Source: Capsaspora owczarzaki ATCC 30864 (taxonomy: Eukaryota > Opisthokonta > Filasterea). From it: a stretch of DNA of 64,000 nucleotides. Made by a program: the position numbers and the translations under genes. Below, one piece after another: positions 32,607 through 43,519 of the stretch. Under the pieces are notes generated by a model. That model saw only the letters and a list, made by a program, of their open reading frames with translations. It did not search any database and was not told the origin of the DNA. The stretch covers positions 186,001-250,000 of the forward strand of contig NW_011887295.1 of NCBI RefSeq assembly GCF_000151315.2, given 5' to 3'. How positions within the stretch are numbered: position 1 is the stretch's first letter; every line of letters starts with the position of its first letter.

Positions 32607-33981
32607 ATGACAGTATATCGACCAAAGGTAATGTCACTCCACTCTTTCAATTTTGCTTTGATCTCAACGCAGCAGCAGCAACAGCAACAAGAGCAGCCGC
32701 CAAAGCCAAAGCCGGTGGTGCTGAAGCCAATCTCGAACATTGCGACATTCGCATTCGGTGGCCTTGCTGTGAGTTGAAGCAGCAAAAACGAGCAGAGCGA
32801 ACGGAGCGAGCAGCGTTTGGGGATGTGGAACGAGCGTGACATTGATCAGCCATGATCATCATCATTCATACAGAGTCTCACTCAACCACTCACAACAATG
32901 CACTTTGCTTTTGCTTTTGCGTTAGGGAATGGGCGCAACGTGCTTTGTGCAGCCGTTCGATGTCGTCAAGAACAGGCTGCAAGTGAGCGGTGCAGGCGGC
33001 AACTCGTTCAACGCGCTCGCTTCCATCCTCAAGACCGAGGGCATCGCAGGTATCTACAGCGGGTAAGAAATACACGTGTCAAGAGAAGGGGCCTCTATTC
33101 AAGCTCGTTGTGATGTTGTGATGGTGATCGACTTACCCTTTGCGTTGGTTGCCGGCGTTTTATGGACCGCTTGTGAATCGGCAGACTGTCGGCGGGCTTG
33201 CTGCGCCAGGCAACGTATACCACGACACGTCTCGGCGTGTACAATAGCATTTCAGAGCGCATGGTTGCACAGCACAACGGCGCAGCTCTGCCATTCGTTT
33301 ATAAGCTCGGAGTCGGCATGTTTGCCGGAGGAGTTGGCTCGATGGTCGGCGTTCCAGCCGAGATTGCCCTCATTCGCATGTCCACTGACGGCCGGTTGCC
33401 GGTGGAGAAGCGCCGTGGCTACAAGAACGCTTTCGACGCGATTGCCCGTATCAGCCGCGAGGAGGGTGTCCTGACCTTGTGGCGTGGCGCCACCCCGACC
33501 GTCATCCGTGCCTGCGTGCTGAATGCCACCCAGTTGGCCTCCTACTCTCAGGCCAAAGAGATGCTCCAGACCTACATGAGCATGCGTGACGGCATTCCGC
33601 TCCACACTGGCGCGAGTCTCATTTCGGGCCTGCTATCCACCATTGTGTCCATGCCAATCGACATTGCCAAGACCCGCTTGCAAAACATGCATGACAAGGA
33701 GTATTCTGGCGTGCTTGATGTAAGATTTAGTTTGAGACTTGCTTGTCGGCCACGGTGGCAAGTTTGGGTTTGACTCACACAATGCGGATTTGTTTGTTGG
33801 GTCTGTAACTCTGTTCTGCCTCTGTTCTCTTGGACAGGTGTGGCGCAAGACAGTCCGAAAGGAGGGTGTTTTGGCTCTGTGGCGAGGATTTACTCCTTAC
33901 TATCTGCGATTGGGTCCTCATACTGTCGTTACTTTTATTTTGCTTGAGCAGCTCAACAAGCTCTACCGCTCAGTGTTTTAA
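32607..33981 (+). CDS. SLC25A11: Mitochondrial 2-oxoglutarate/malate-type carrier (SLC25 family)
   Basis: Five exons (32607-32627, 32673-32768, 32926-33062, 33185-33719, 33838-33981) encode 310 residues, close to the 314 of human SLC25A11. The carrier exchanges 2-oxoglutarate for malate across the inner mitochondrial membrane as part of the malate-aspartate shuttle. The three carrier repeats are present with their signatures PFDVVKNR, PAEIALIRM and PIDIAKTR. The PAEIALIRM second signature and blocks such as TRLGVYNSI and ALIRMSTDGRLP favour the oxoglutarate or dicarboxylate subgroup. The N-terminal matrix tail is Gln/Pro-rich (QQQQQQEQPPKPKP). Exon 1 is only 21 bases (MTVYRPK), so the start depends on that small exon; the next possible Met lies within the conserved domain, which supports it. 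The gene converges on the ankyrin gene, stops 245 bases apart. Confidence 0.92.
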
Positions 33982-34226
33982 GCTGGATTGTTTTTGTGTT
34001 GATTGCATGTTTTGCGTTGTGTGCTTTGGTTTGTGCCTTCTTGAAGGTCGAAAAAAGCTTCCCGAACAACGATCGATAACAACCAAACCGCGATGTCCGA
34101 ACAACAACCAAACTGAGCGATGAACGTACAATGCTTGGAACTGTATCACACGAATCAGCATTTGAAACTATCAACAAATCACACCGAGTTAACAACAACA
34201 AGAGCATTCAACGCAAAGCCAAGGTC

Positions 34227-36299
34227 TCAGGTTCGTCGATGCCGTTGCCGCGTCAATACTGCCACAAGCCACAGCACAGGGAGACGGACATGTTGGCCAA
34301 TCCATCGCAAAAGCCGAGTCCCAAACGATTCTACGGCTCGACCGATGGTAACGGGAGGCGGAGCGGGATGGGTGGTCGGCTGGTCAGGGTTGGCATTTGG
34401 CGCAGCGATAAGAATTCTGAGCATGGCGACATTGTTCCGCTCGACAATGTCGTGTAGGAGCGACGTGGTGGATCCTGTTGGAATGTAGGAGGGACTGACT
34501 CCAAAATCGAACAGCAACAGTCGCAGAACAACCATCTTGGGCCGCGTTGTGTGCACCCAGTACCTTAGGGCATAGTTGCACTGCTCCAGCATGTGTGCCC
34601 GTCCCAAGAACTTTTCAACAAAGTCAATTGCCATTGCAATGCTCTCCTTGGGATTCGGAGCGAGAGATGCTGCCAGCACGGTTTGCCGATCAACATTGTC
34701 TGCCAGCTCCATCAGAATGGTGGCCGTTTCATGTTGCCCACCCATTAGAGCAAGCAAGGCGCCTCGGCTGGCACGCTGCTTGAGCATGCGCGTGTGCTCT
34801 TCATCCTTGGGAACATGTGCGACAATCATACGCAATAGCTGCGCATTGCCAGTCTCGGCAGCAACCTCCAGAGCAGTGACACAGCTGGCCTGCGCCGAGG
34901 GCGACGAGGACGCACAAAACACTTCAAGTGGGTTCATCTTGTGGACGGTTAGCAGCAGGTTGACCAGCTCTAGCTGCTCCGCCATGCATGCCAGCATCAA
35001 CACGGATGTTTGAGAGTCGACTTGGAAACTGGTCAAGCGACTCGAAGTGACGCTCAGCTTTGGAACTTGATACAGCTTGTGCAAGTCCTCCGTTGTGGGA
35101 GGCTGCAGTCGGAATGATGGCTGTGACGATGACGATCGTGAAAAGACACTTTCCAAGGTCACCTCGGACTCGGACGGGGTCTTCTCCGACGCCTCATTGG
35201 GCTCGTAGTGTGTGCCGGGAGGCAGCACGATCGCCACCAGACTGCACATATCCCCTCGCGCAGCGCACAATGCCAGGCGTGTCAACGGGCTAAAGCATGG
35301 CTCAAACCGTGAGTGCATCTCCCTTGAGAGCACGGCGCCGTGCGCGAGCAACATGCAAGCAAACCGCCACGCCGAAGTCATCCAGGCCAAGTCGACCAGG
35401 GAACGCTGCTCAGGAATCCGGAAGGACAAGGAGATGTCGGCGCCGCTCTCGAGCAGCGCTGCAAGGAGCCCCTTGACACACGCCGGGTCGCGCAAGAGCG
35501 CAAACAGCCCCGGCGTGGATTTGTCAGCAGCTCGGTGGTCGACATTCGCCCCGTGTTCGACCAGCGTGATGACTGCGGCGTTGGACGGGGCATAGAACAA
35601 TGCGGTGTGGCCGAGCGAATCCTGCTCGTTGGGATTTGCGCCGTGCTCGAGCAAGAGAGAGACCATCTCGAGCGTGGGTGCCAGGTGCAACATTGGCGTC
35701 AATGGGCTCGCATACGGCGCGAGCATTTGTTCCGAGCTTGACTGATCGCCACGTCGGATTTCTCGCCAGCCGGCCATAGCCTTGCTCGATATCGCCTGAT
35801 GGTGGTCGATCAGAGTGGCACCGACCGAATTCAGGGCAGCAAGCAGTTGCTCGGACATCGGGTGGTACTTGGCACCGGGACTGTCGACTGATGATGATGC
35901 TGATGATGATGATGCAGCAGCTTGGGGAGGCGGGGTTGGGTTGCCTCCTCGGTCCGATTTGGACAACCGGTCGCACAGCATGGCGCGCAGCCCGGATCGC
36001 AGTGCCTGTCTCACCACTGTGACATCCCCGTCAAAGATGGCTTGAGCCAATTGTTGTGCTTTGGCTTGACCGAGCGCTGCGTACACGTCACTGGATGACC
36101 ATGCGTGTTGATGGAGATGCACAAAATCGTCGGCGGTCACCCAGGCGAGCTCCGTCGGACTCGAACTTTCGCTCGCCTCGAGGCTGGACTGGGCACTGTG
36201 TCGCTGTACGACCTGGTCGAACAAGCCTCGGGCACTGCTGGATGACGGCTGGCTCTTCACCGGCGCGCTCGAGCCCGGTCGCTTGATGTCTTTGAGCAT
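34227..36299 (-). CDS. Ankyrin-repeat protein
   Basis: A single exon encodes 690 residues. The first 250 residues are variable and Ser-rich. Ankyrin repeats are clear in the middle, for example APTLEMVSLLLEHGANPNEQ, then DSLGHTALFYAP and LVEHGANVDHRAADKSTPGL, followed by LLESGADISLSF and MLLAHGAVLS. Later repeats (QTSVLMLACMAEQLELVNLL, ALEVAAETGNAQLLRMIVAH) continue towards a last one near TTSLLHDIVERNNVAMLRIL. The C-terminus is basic. Ankyrin repeats bind other proteins; no catalytic, SOCS-box or membrane segment is recognised, so the partner is unknown. The start at 36299 was chosen because upstream in-frame sequence has no ATG. A perfect TGACGTCA lies at 36303-36310, four bases upstream of that ATG. 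Confidence 0.85.
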   Translation of the reverse strand: MLKDIKRPGSSAPVKSQPSSSSARGLFDQVVQRHSAQSSLEASESSSPTELAWVTADDFVHLHQHAWSSSDVYAALGQAKAQQLAQAIFDGDVTVVRQALRSGLRAMLCDRLSKSDRGGNPTPPPQAAASSSSASSSVDSPGAKYHPMSEQLLAALNSVGATLIDHHQAISSKAMAGWREIRRGDQSSSEQMLAPYASPLTPMLHLAPTLEMVSLLLEHGANPNEQDSLGHTALFYAPSNAAVITLVEHGANVDHRAADKSTPGLFALLRDPACVKGLLAALLESGADISLSFRIPEQRSLVDLAWMTSAWRFACMLLAHGAVLSREMHSRFEPCFSPLTRLALCAARGDMCSLVAIVLPPGTHYEPNEASEKTPSESEVTLESVFSRSSSSQPSFRLQPPTTEDLHKLYQVPKLSVTSSRLTSFQVDSQTSVLMLACMAEQLELVNLLLTVHKMNPLEVFCASSSPSAQASCVTALEVAAETGNAQLLRMIVAHVPKDEEHTRMLKQRASRGALLALMGGQHETATILMELADNVDRQTVLAASLAPNPKESIAMAIDFVEKFLGRAHMLEQCNYALRYWVHTTRPKMVVLRLLLFDFGVSPSYIPTGSTTSLLHDIVERNNVAMLRILIAAPNANPDQPTTHPAPPPVTIGRAVESFGTRLLRWIGQHVRLPVLWLVAVLTRQRHRRT

Positions 36300-37017
36300 T
36301 GTTGACGTCAGCGAGCTGATCACACCTTTGCACTGCTTTTTGTTTGTTTTTTGTTGGGTCAGTTCTCGCCCTGTGCCACTCCACCCTTGTGGACTATGAC
36401 AGGATTGAGTGTGTAGCAAGGAGTTTGGCGACACGACGTTGGTTTTTGCAAGCAACCCAATCGGTGATTCTTGAAGGCAGTCTTGGAACGCGGCAATCTG
36501 GGCAAAATGGGAGTTTTTGCTAAATTTGAATGTGTGCCAGGGTTTGTTGTTGAAACGAGACTGAGTTTGAGAGATGGCGTTTGACGTCTGCTATGATTGC
36601 GATGAGTGCTGAATGACAAATCAACGCTGGGCAATGCTGCTTGCGGGTTGCACTATGCTGGTTTGTCCGCCAAGCTGAACGCAGGCATGCGTTGTCATCC
36701 CTTGCGGTCTCCACTACTTCAAAATCGATATCACCATCATCAAAATCATCACCGTGTGGTCTGCTGCTGGAGCGGACAACATGACAGAGGCTAGACTACC
36801 AATCGACCCGGTCAACAACCTCAGGCAACGACGTTCGCTCGCAGTTCAAGCCGAGGCATTTGTTTCCAATCGGAAGGCTCAGATGGATTGCAGATGGATT
36901 GCTTTCAGTTGAAAAATCTCGGTTCGTTTGGGAACAAAGCATCACAGACGAAAGCCGAAACTACAGCAACCGAAATTGTCACGACGGAAGAGGGGCCCTC
37001 AAGTGTTGACGGAAATC
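36300..37017. other. Intergenic stretch between ankyrin start and CSRP stop
   Basis: Both neighbours are on the minus strand. No exon, RNA or repeat was recognised apart from the TGACGTCA site at 36303-36310 and a short catcatcaaaatcatca stretch near 36733. It should be the ankyrin promoter and the CSRP 3' UTR. Confidence 0.5.
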
Positions 37018-38659
37018 TCATTGAGTGTTGGTGAGAGCACTGTAAACGAAGGACAGAAGTGCAGAGACACGAACGGTGAGCACACAAAAACGGTATTGCA
37101 ATTCAACAAAATTCAACAAAATTCAACCAGAAAAGCATAAACTCACCCAGCGCCCTGGCCGTAGCCAAAGCCCTTCGGGCCAAAGAACTTGCCGTGGCAC
37201 GCCCTAGAGGTAGAGAAGAAAGAACATGACAAGTTAAGTGCAACAGTTGGAACCAAAAAAAAACGAGTTCGTCTGGAATGATTGAACGGGTAACTCACTT
37301 GCAGTAGATCTGACCACTGTTGTCAGCCACTGTGGTCGAATCAAGACCCTTTCGGCAGTTGGCGCACATGAAGCACGACTTGTGCCATGAGCTACCAGCG
37401 CCAATGATCTGGACAAACGGAAGCGAACGGAAAGCAACAGGAAACGGATTTGTCAGTCAACTGCACATCAACGCACGCCATGCAGCATCAAAAACCAACG
37501 CGGTAAAGGCATATACCTTCTCGGCCAAGTAGACGGCCTTGCCGCAGCGAGGGCACTCGCCGTTCGCGCCCGACGAGACGTTCACAATGCGACCCTCCTC
37601 GTCGACGGTGGGGCCCGAGCTGGCGGGACCGGCTGCTGAGCCGCCGACCTGGCGACCGTTGTCCATGCTGAGGGTGCCAGCGCCACCGCCATAGCCGTAG
37701 CCCTGTGGTTATCAGTTAAAGCGACAAACGTTTGGAAGTGAGTAACGTTCTCCATCCCTCAAACCCCACTTTCCCCTCCACCCCTCCACCCCTCCACCCC
37801 TCCACTCCTCGAGGCGTTAGTGTAGAGATGCTTGGTGAGTCTTTTGAATGGCTATGTGTTTTTTGCGGTCACCATCGTTTTTTTTTTTTTTCTTGTCCAA
37901 CCGCAAAACACTGGTTCTCTCTCTCTCTCGACTTCTTCCCGCCCTTCGCTTTGGCTCTTCTTTTGCATTTTGGTCACTCCAATCGAACGCACTCATCGCC
38001 ACAACCCACCCAGCAGTCAACAGCAAAAACCCAGCATCCAAAATCCAACAATGCATTTCAATGCCAAATCGCTTTCCCTCTTTGGAATGCTGGTCCTTTT
38101 TTTTTTTTTTTTTTCGTTTCCCTTTGTTTGGTTGGCTGGGGGGGGGGGTTGGCTTGTCTCCCTGCAAGAAGTGGGGGAGCAGCTCATCCCATCAGCTTGA
38201 AATCACGAAATGCACTTGCCTTGGGTCCGAACTCTCTGCCAAAACAGAAGCGCCAAAGCAATCGAGTCAGCCAAAAATTAAAAAAAAAATGTATTGAATT
38301 GTATTTGTTTTGCATTGTCGTGCTTACTTTCCGTAGCAGCTCTTGCAGTAGACCTGGCCGTCCTTGTCGGTGGCAGTGGTGCTGTCGAGGCGCTTGTTGC
38401 ACACCTTGCAGAGGAAGCACGCCTTGTGCCACTTGTGGCCTGTCAAAAAAAGCAAAGCAAAAGCAACAATAATAAAAAAAAAAAACAGTGAGATTTTCAT
38501 TCTCTCGCGTTTCGCTCCATAGAGCGAGAGAGGATGATCGCAAGCAAGCGAGAGACACATAAAGTGAGAGGAGATTGTTTTTGCTTTGTTACCGCAGGCG
38601 AGGATCTCTTCAGCCATGTAGACTGCTTTGGTGCATCGAGGGCAAATGTTGCTCGCCAT
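37018..38659 (-). CDS. CSRP: Cysteine- and glycine-rich protein (two LIM domains)
   Basis: Seven exons (38593-38659, 38328-38439, 38220-38235, 37517-37702, 37299-37408, 37147-37203, 37018-37039) encode 189 residues, against 193 in human CSRP1. Each half has a LIM domain with all zinc ligands: [18 protein letters not shown], then [19 protein letters not shown] and YCKSCYGK; and [13 protein letters not shown], then [17 protein letters not shown] and YCKACHGK. Each LIM is followed by the Gly-rich motif typical of CRPs ([14 protein letters not shown] and [20 protein letters not shown]). The last block matches vertebrate CSRP endings closely. CRPs bind alpha-actinin and zyxin on actin bundles and can enter the nucleus. 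Exon 3 is a 16-base microexon with a GC donor, and exon 7 has 22 bases. A 17-base T tract (coding strand) ends 20 bases before the ATG. Confidence 0.94.
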
Positions 38660-38959
38660 TGTGCTGTCAAAAAATCACAAAAAAAAAAAAAAAAAGAGTG
38701 ACGGGTTTACATAGGAGATGCATTGAGAAGCATTGCATTGGGAGATGCATTGAGAAACGATCCAGCATTACATTCGGAGATGCATTGAGAAGCAATCTCC
38801 TACTGTGCCGTCCTGTACTGGAGGCTCAAACTCGATCCAAACGCCTGGATTCTGCTCCGACTTGCATTGAACTTGCATTGCACGATTGAAAAACTGTTTC
38901 AGTGCTCACTTATTGTTTTCGTACCAGTACTTCTTTGTGCTTTGCTTCTGAGACGCACA
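38660..38959. promoter_or_regulatory. Divergent CSRP/PRP40 promoter with three direct repeats
   Basis: 300 bases separate the two start codons. Within them ggagatgcattgagaa occurs three times (about 38714-38729, 38741-38756 and 38776-38791), each containing the palindrome atgcat. An A run (38679-38695) lies next to the CSRP start. The repeats could be binding sites shared by both genes. Confidence 0.5.
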
Positions 38960-41515
38960 ATGAATCCGCTCTTTCCAATGCCGCCGCCGGGTCCGAACGG
39001 CCTCTTCCCGCTCCCGCCCGCCTTCCCTCCGCAGCAGCATCAGCATCACCAGCAGCACCAGCATCACCAGCAGATGCCAATGCACATGGGCGGCATGCCC
39101 CCAGCTGCAGCAGGCGCAGGTGGCTGGGCTCCAATCCCGTCTGCTGACTTTGCTCCACCTGGCCCAGCCATGCAGCTCGAGGGCATCCGGCCGTTCTCCA
39201 TGGGCCCGGTAACGCAACTCCTTTTTTTGCATGCTGCTTGTGGAGGATGGTGTTTCGGCGTGGCCTGGGCCTTGTTGTGCTGGATGGGATGAGAAGATCG
39301 ATGCTCCAACGTCACTCTCTCAAACCCCATCGCTCACCCTGTTTGCTGCTGCTGCTGCTGCTTGCTGCTTGCTGCTTGTGTCTTGTTCTGTCTTGCTCAC
39401 TGATTGACTGGATCAAATCGTCTCGCAGCCCGTGGCGTATGGATCGGGACGGCCAGCGCCGATCGGACCAGCTGGCTTTGGCGCTGCGCCTGCGCTGCTT
39501 GGCCAGCCGCCGCAACAGCAGCAGCAGCAACAGATGCCTGCCGCGGGTGTCTGGCACAACGCAATCACAAAGCAGTCTGTGTGGGAGAAGCCGAACGAGC
39601 TCAAGACGATCGAGGAGCGCGTGCTGGCGGATATTCCGTGGACGGAGCACCAGAACGACCAGGGCCGACCCTACTACCACAACAAGCAGACCAAGGAGAC
39701 GACGTGGACGTTGCCTGAGCAGCTCAAGGTCGCACGGGAGCGCATCGCGCAGCTCAAAGCCGAGGCGGATGCACGACCTCCTGCCGTTGTCGCCCCGATG
39801 CTGCCTCCAGTCGCTGCCGATGGGGGTCCCGCGCGTGCAGCTCACGGCGAGATGGCCCCAATGACGGGAGTCGAACCGCTGGCGACTGTCGGTGGTGGCC
39901 AGGCTCCAAACCTCGCTGCCGCCGCTGGAAGTGCTGCTGGTGGACCAACCTCCTCCGCGTCTGCTGGCGCCCTGCCCTCCCTCGACCCCTCTTTTGGTGC
40001 CTCGTCGCTGCCGGAAATTGTCGTCCCCATCTCGGAAGAAGCAAGGGCAGAGCTGCGGAAGATGCGAGAGCGCTTTTCCGCGCCGAACGCCACGGTGGAC
40101 TCGCTGGGCGTCTCCCCTGCGGATGCCAAGCGACTCTTCAAGGAAGTCCTGCGCGAGCGAGGAATTGGCTCGACGTGGACGTGGGAGAATACGCTCAAGC
40201 AGCTGACGACCGATCCGCTGCTCAATTTGCTCAAGACTCCCGGCGAACGCAAGCAGGCCTTGAACGAGTACAAGACGGTCCGTGTCAAGGAGGAGAAGGA
40301 GGAGAGCTATCGCCGCCAAAAGCTGGCACGCGCAGAGCTGCGCACCTTCTTTGAAAAGGCCCCACAGATCTCGTCTCGGCTGCACTGGCAAGACGCGGCA
40401 ACCCAGTTCCGCGATCTGCCAGTGTTCCGAGCGGTTGAAGGCGATTCCTCGCGACGCGAGGCGTTCGAGGCGGCCATGTCTGTCATCCGCGACCGCGAGC
40501 GTGAGCAAGCCCGCATCCAGCGCACCGAGTCGCTGGCGCGTGTCAGCAAGATGTACGCTGAAATCCCCAACTTTTCCTTCCGCACGCTGTGGGCCGAGGC
40601 CTACGAACACTTTCGAACGTTTGAAGACACGCTGCCCGAGAAGGACCCGATTCGACAACTGCTCAATCTGGATCTCTTGCAGTGCTTCCAGGAAGCGATT
40701 GCCGAGCACGAGAAAGAGCAAGAACAGGTGAACCGTGGTCAGCGCGATGTCATTCGTCGCGAGCAGCGCAAAATCCGCGATGGCTATCAGGTCAGTGGAA
40801 ATGTTTGAAGTTTTGTGAGAGGTTGCTCCTCGAGTGAAAACGTCCCGTTTATTCATAACGTGTGGTGGCTTTTTTTTTTTCTGTCTTTTTTTTTTTTTTT
40901 TTTTCTTGCTTCTTTGATTCCGGGTGCTTTTGCGTGTGCTGTTGTTGTAGGCTTTGCTCGACGAGCTCGAGAACATTGGCATCATTTCGGCCACCTCCAA
41001 ATGGAAGGACGTGTATTCTGCGCTGCGTGTTGAGCCACGGTTTACCGCCGTCTTGCCGTTGTCTGCAGCACCGTTCGCTTTGTCATCTTGCTCGTCTGCC
41101 TTGGATTTGTTCAAGCTTCATTTGGAGAAGCTGCAAGTGAAAGCAGAGCAAGAACGCCAGTTGGTCATTACGACGCTGAAGGTTTGTAGAACTTGAGTGG
41201 TTGATTCTTTTCTTCTTTTTTTCAAAATTTAGGTTCACGAGTGCTCAGCCCGCGATCGGATTCTAACGTACCACGACGATGAAATACTTTTGGTTTTGCA
41301 GGATTTGCGCGTGGAGATCACCGCCACATCCAGCTTCCAGGACTTTTTCACACTCGCCGCGTCGGATCCACGATTGAAGGCGTTGAGCAGCTCGAACCTC
41401 GCCTCTATTCACTCTCAGGTGAGTCGCGCAGTTGTATCGTGGCATAGTGCATGGATTGTAATGCTGATTTTGGCACAAGACTGACTTTGACTGTTGTTGT
41501 TGTTGTTGATGTTGT

Positions 41516-41607
<92 letters not shown>

Positions 41608-42299
41608 CTTTATTGGTGTTGTTTCGCTTCTTCCGTGACTTGCAGTTGGTCGCAAAGGCAAAGGCGGAAACTTCCGAACGAGAGCGCCTCGATGAACTGC
41701 GCCAGCAAAAGCGCGCGAAAGCGTTCATGAAAATGCTCCGTGGTGCCAATCCACCGCTGAGCGCGAGCTCTACCTACGACGAGATTGTTCAAAGGTTTGG
41801 TCAGAATCCTGCCTTCCTGGTCATTCCCACGGACGAGCAGCGGCTTGAGCTGATGGCTCGAACAATCCACCAGATTGAAAATCAAGAGGTGAGAAGAAGG
41901 CGCGGTTGTGTCCCTCCGTTGGTTGTTTTGTGATTGTCCTCCTAGTACTCACGCGGGATGCTTGTATGTTGTTCTTGATATCAGGAGGGCCAGGTCAGCG
42001 ACGACGAAAATGAGCAAGAGAGGGAAAGTTCGCGTGAACCTCGGCGCCATTCTTCAAGCAGGCAACGCCGTTCTCGATCCTACTCACGCTCGCCTTCGCG
42101 CTCACGCTCCCCCTCCCCGTCGAGCTCGCGGTCTCGCTCGCGCTCGCGTTCACCCGGCCGTAGAAAGCACGATCGTCGTCGCGATGATCGCCATCGCTCC
42201 TCCAGCCGAAGTCACAGCCGATCCCACCATTCGTCTCGCTCGCGATCTGATCGTCGTCGTCGATACAGCTCCGATTCTGGCAGTGACTCGGACAGATAA
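38960..42299 (+). CDS. PRPF40: U1 snRNP-associated splicing factor PRP40 (WW and FF domains, RS tail)
   Basis: Six exons (38960-39208, 39429-40790, 40951-41181, 41302-41418, 41646-41888, 41985-42299) encode 838 residues, all junctions in phase. PRP40 bridges the 5' splice site (U1 snRNP) and the branch-site protein during early spliceosome assembly. The N-terminus is Pro/Gln/His-rich. Two WW domains follow: the first is short (GVWHNAITKQSVWEKPNEL, its N-terminal strand is not obvious), the second complete (PWTEHQNDQGRPYYHNKQTK). Several FF domains follow, for example LFKEVLRERGIGSTWTWENT, RTFFEKAPQISSRLHWQDAA and LLDELENIGIISATSKWKDV. The C-terminus is an RS domain (RSRSPSPSSSRSRSRSRSPG). A CTG repeat lies in intron 4. 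The gene converges on cyclin L, stops 295 bases apart. Confidence 0.92.
41521..41605 (+). repeat. (CTG)n trinucleotide repeat, about 28 units, in a PRP40 intron
   Basis: An uninterrupted CTG tract on the transcribed sense strand, preceded by several GTT units, ending about 40 bases before the 3' splice site at 41645. If the intron were kept, one frame would read poly-Leu and another poly-Ala. Confidence 0.97.
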
Positions 42300-42594
42300 A
42301 ACTGAGCCTGTGGATGCTGTTGCTAGTATTCGTCGGTCGGGGCTGTCGTGCACAATCCAATACAGCTTTTGTAACTCTTTCCCGCATCCCCTTGTTGTTT
42401 CAATTTGTCAATCTGCGCATACTCTGAATAGAGTACCAATGTTGCGAATAGCGTGACCGCATGAAAAACACAAACTTCTTTGCCGGCGTCGTGGGGACGT
42501 TCTACAGGATCAACATACAATTTCGCCTTGAACTAGCGTGACTCAACTGCCAAAATGCGATAGAACGGAATGTATTTCAACAAGTAAACCAGCA

Positions 42595-43486
42595 CTATCG
42601 GCGAGACCGGTATCGATCTCGCTCACGTTCGTGCTCGCGCTCTCGGCCTCGATCTTCGCGGTCGCGGTCGTAGGCAGAATGCCTCGATCGGGATCGATCG
42701 TACGAATCTCGACCACGGTCACGATCGCGATCCTCTCGGTGGCGATCATGGCGAGAACTGTCCCGTTTTCGGTCGTCTGGACGAGAGTGGCCTCGACCAG
42801 GACTGTTGCTTCGGTGTCGTCGCCCAGGGGATCTACTGCGGCTGCGACTGCGGCTGCGGCTGGGGCTGGGGCTACGGCTACGGCTGCGATTGCGGCTGGG
42901 GCTACGGCTTCGGCTACGACGACGACTGGAACGGAGAGCTTCGCCGCCTGCAACGGCCGAAGCTGGAGCTGACGGTTCGGACGGGTTCTCGGCTACTTTT
43001 TCAGCTGCGGGGGGCTTTTGGTGCGCGCTCACTCCTGCCGGAGATGCTTGTTGGGCGGATGGGGATTCCGATCGGGGAATGGCAGCGGCAGCTGTCGGCA
43101 TCTTCATGGAAACGTGAACAGGCAGAGGATACGAGGCCATGTTTTTGGCGCGGGCGAGCACTGTGGCAAGCCGCTGTTCGATCTCGAGGATGGGCCGCCG
43201 TTGGCGACGATATAGAGTCAACAGCAATCGGCAGATGGTGTTGATATCCTCGAGTTTCGCATCAAACGCCTCCCACCACGGGGGATTGAGTGGAAGCGCA
43301 ATGCCTTCCTTGCAGCAAGCTAGATGAATCGCGGCACATGCAATTGTTTCTGGAGAAAAGCGCACACATGCATTGGTGCGCATGCTGTCATTAATGTAAT
43401 TCCACGCGCGCTGGATGATGGAGACTGGCGGCGCGACATATACGGGAAGAAGAAGTTCTTCTTCCTGTTGTTGTTGTTGTTTCTGT

Positions 43487-43519
<33 letters not shown>

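Noticed and set aside
39312-41114. 600-residue frame on the minus strand opposite PRP40
   Set aside because: It is antisense to clear WW/FF coding exons; GC-rich codon bias leaves the opposite strand open.
41405-41749. PolyAla, polyLeu and polyGln frames over the CTG tract
   Set aside because: The tract is intronic in the PRP40 model, whose flanking exons join in phase and match the FF-domain region.
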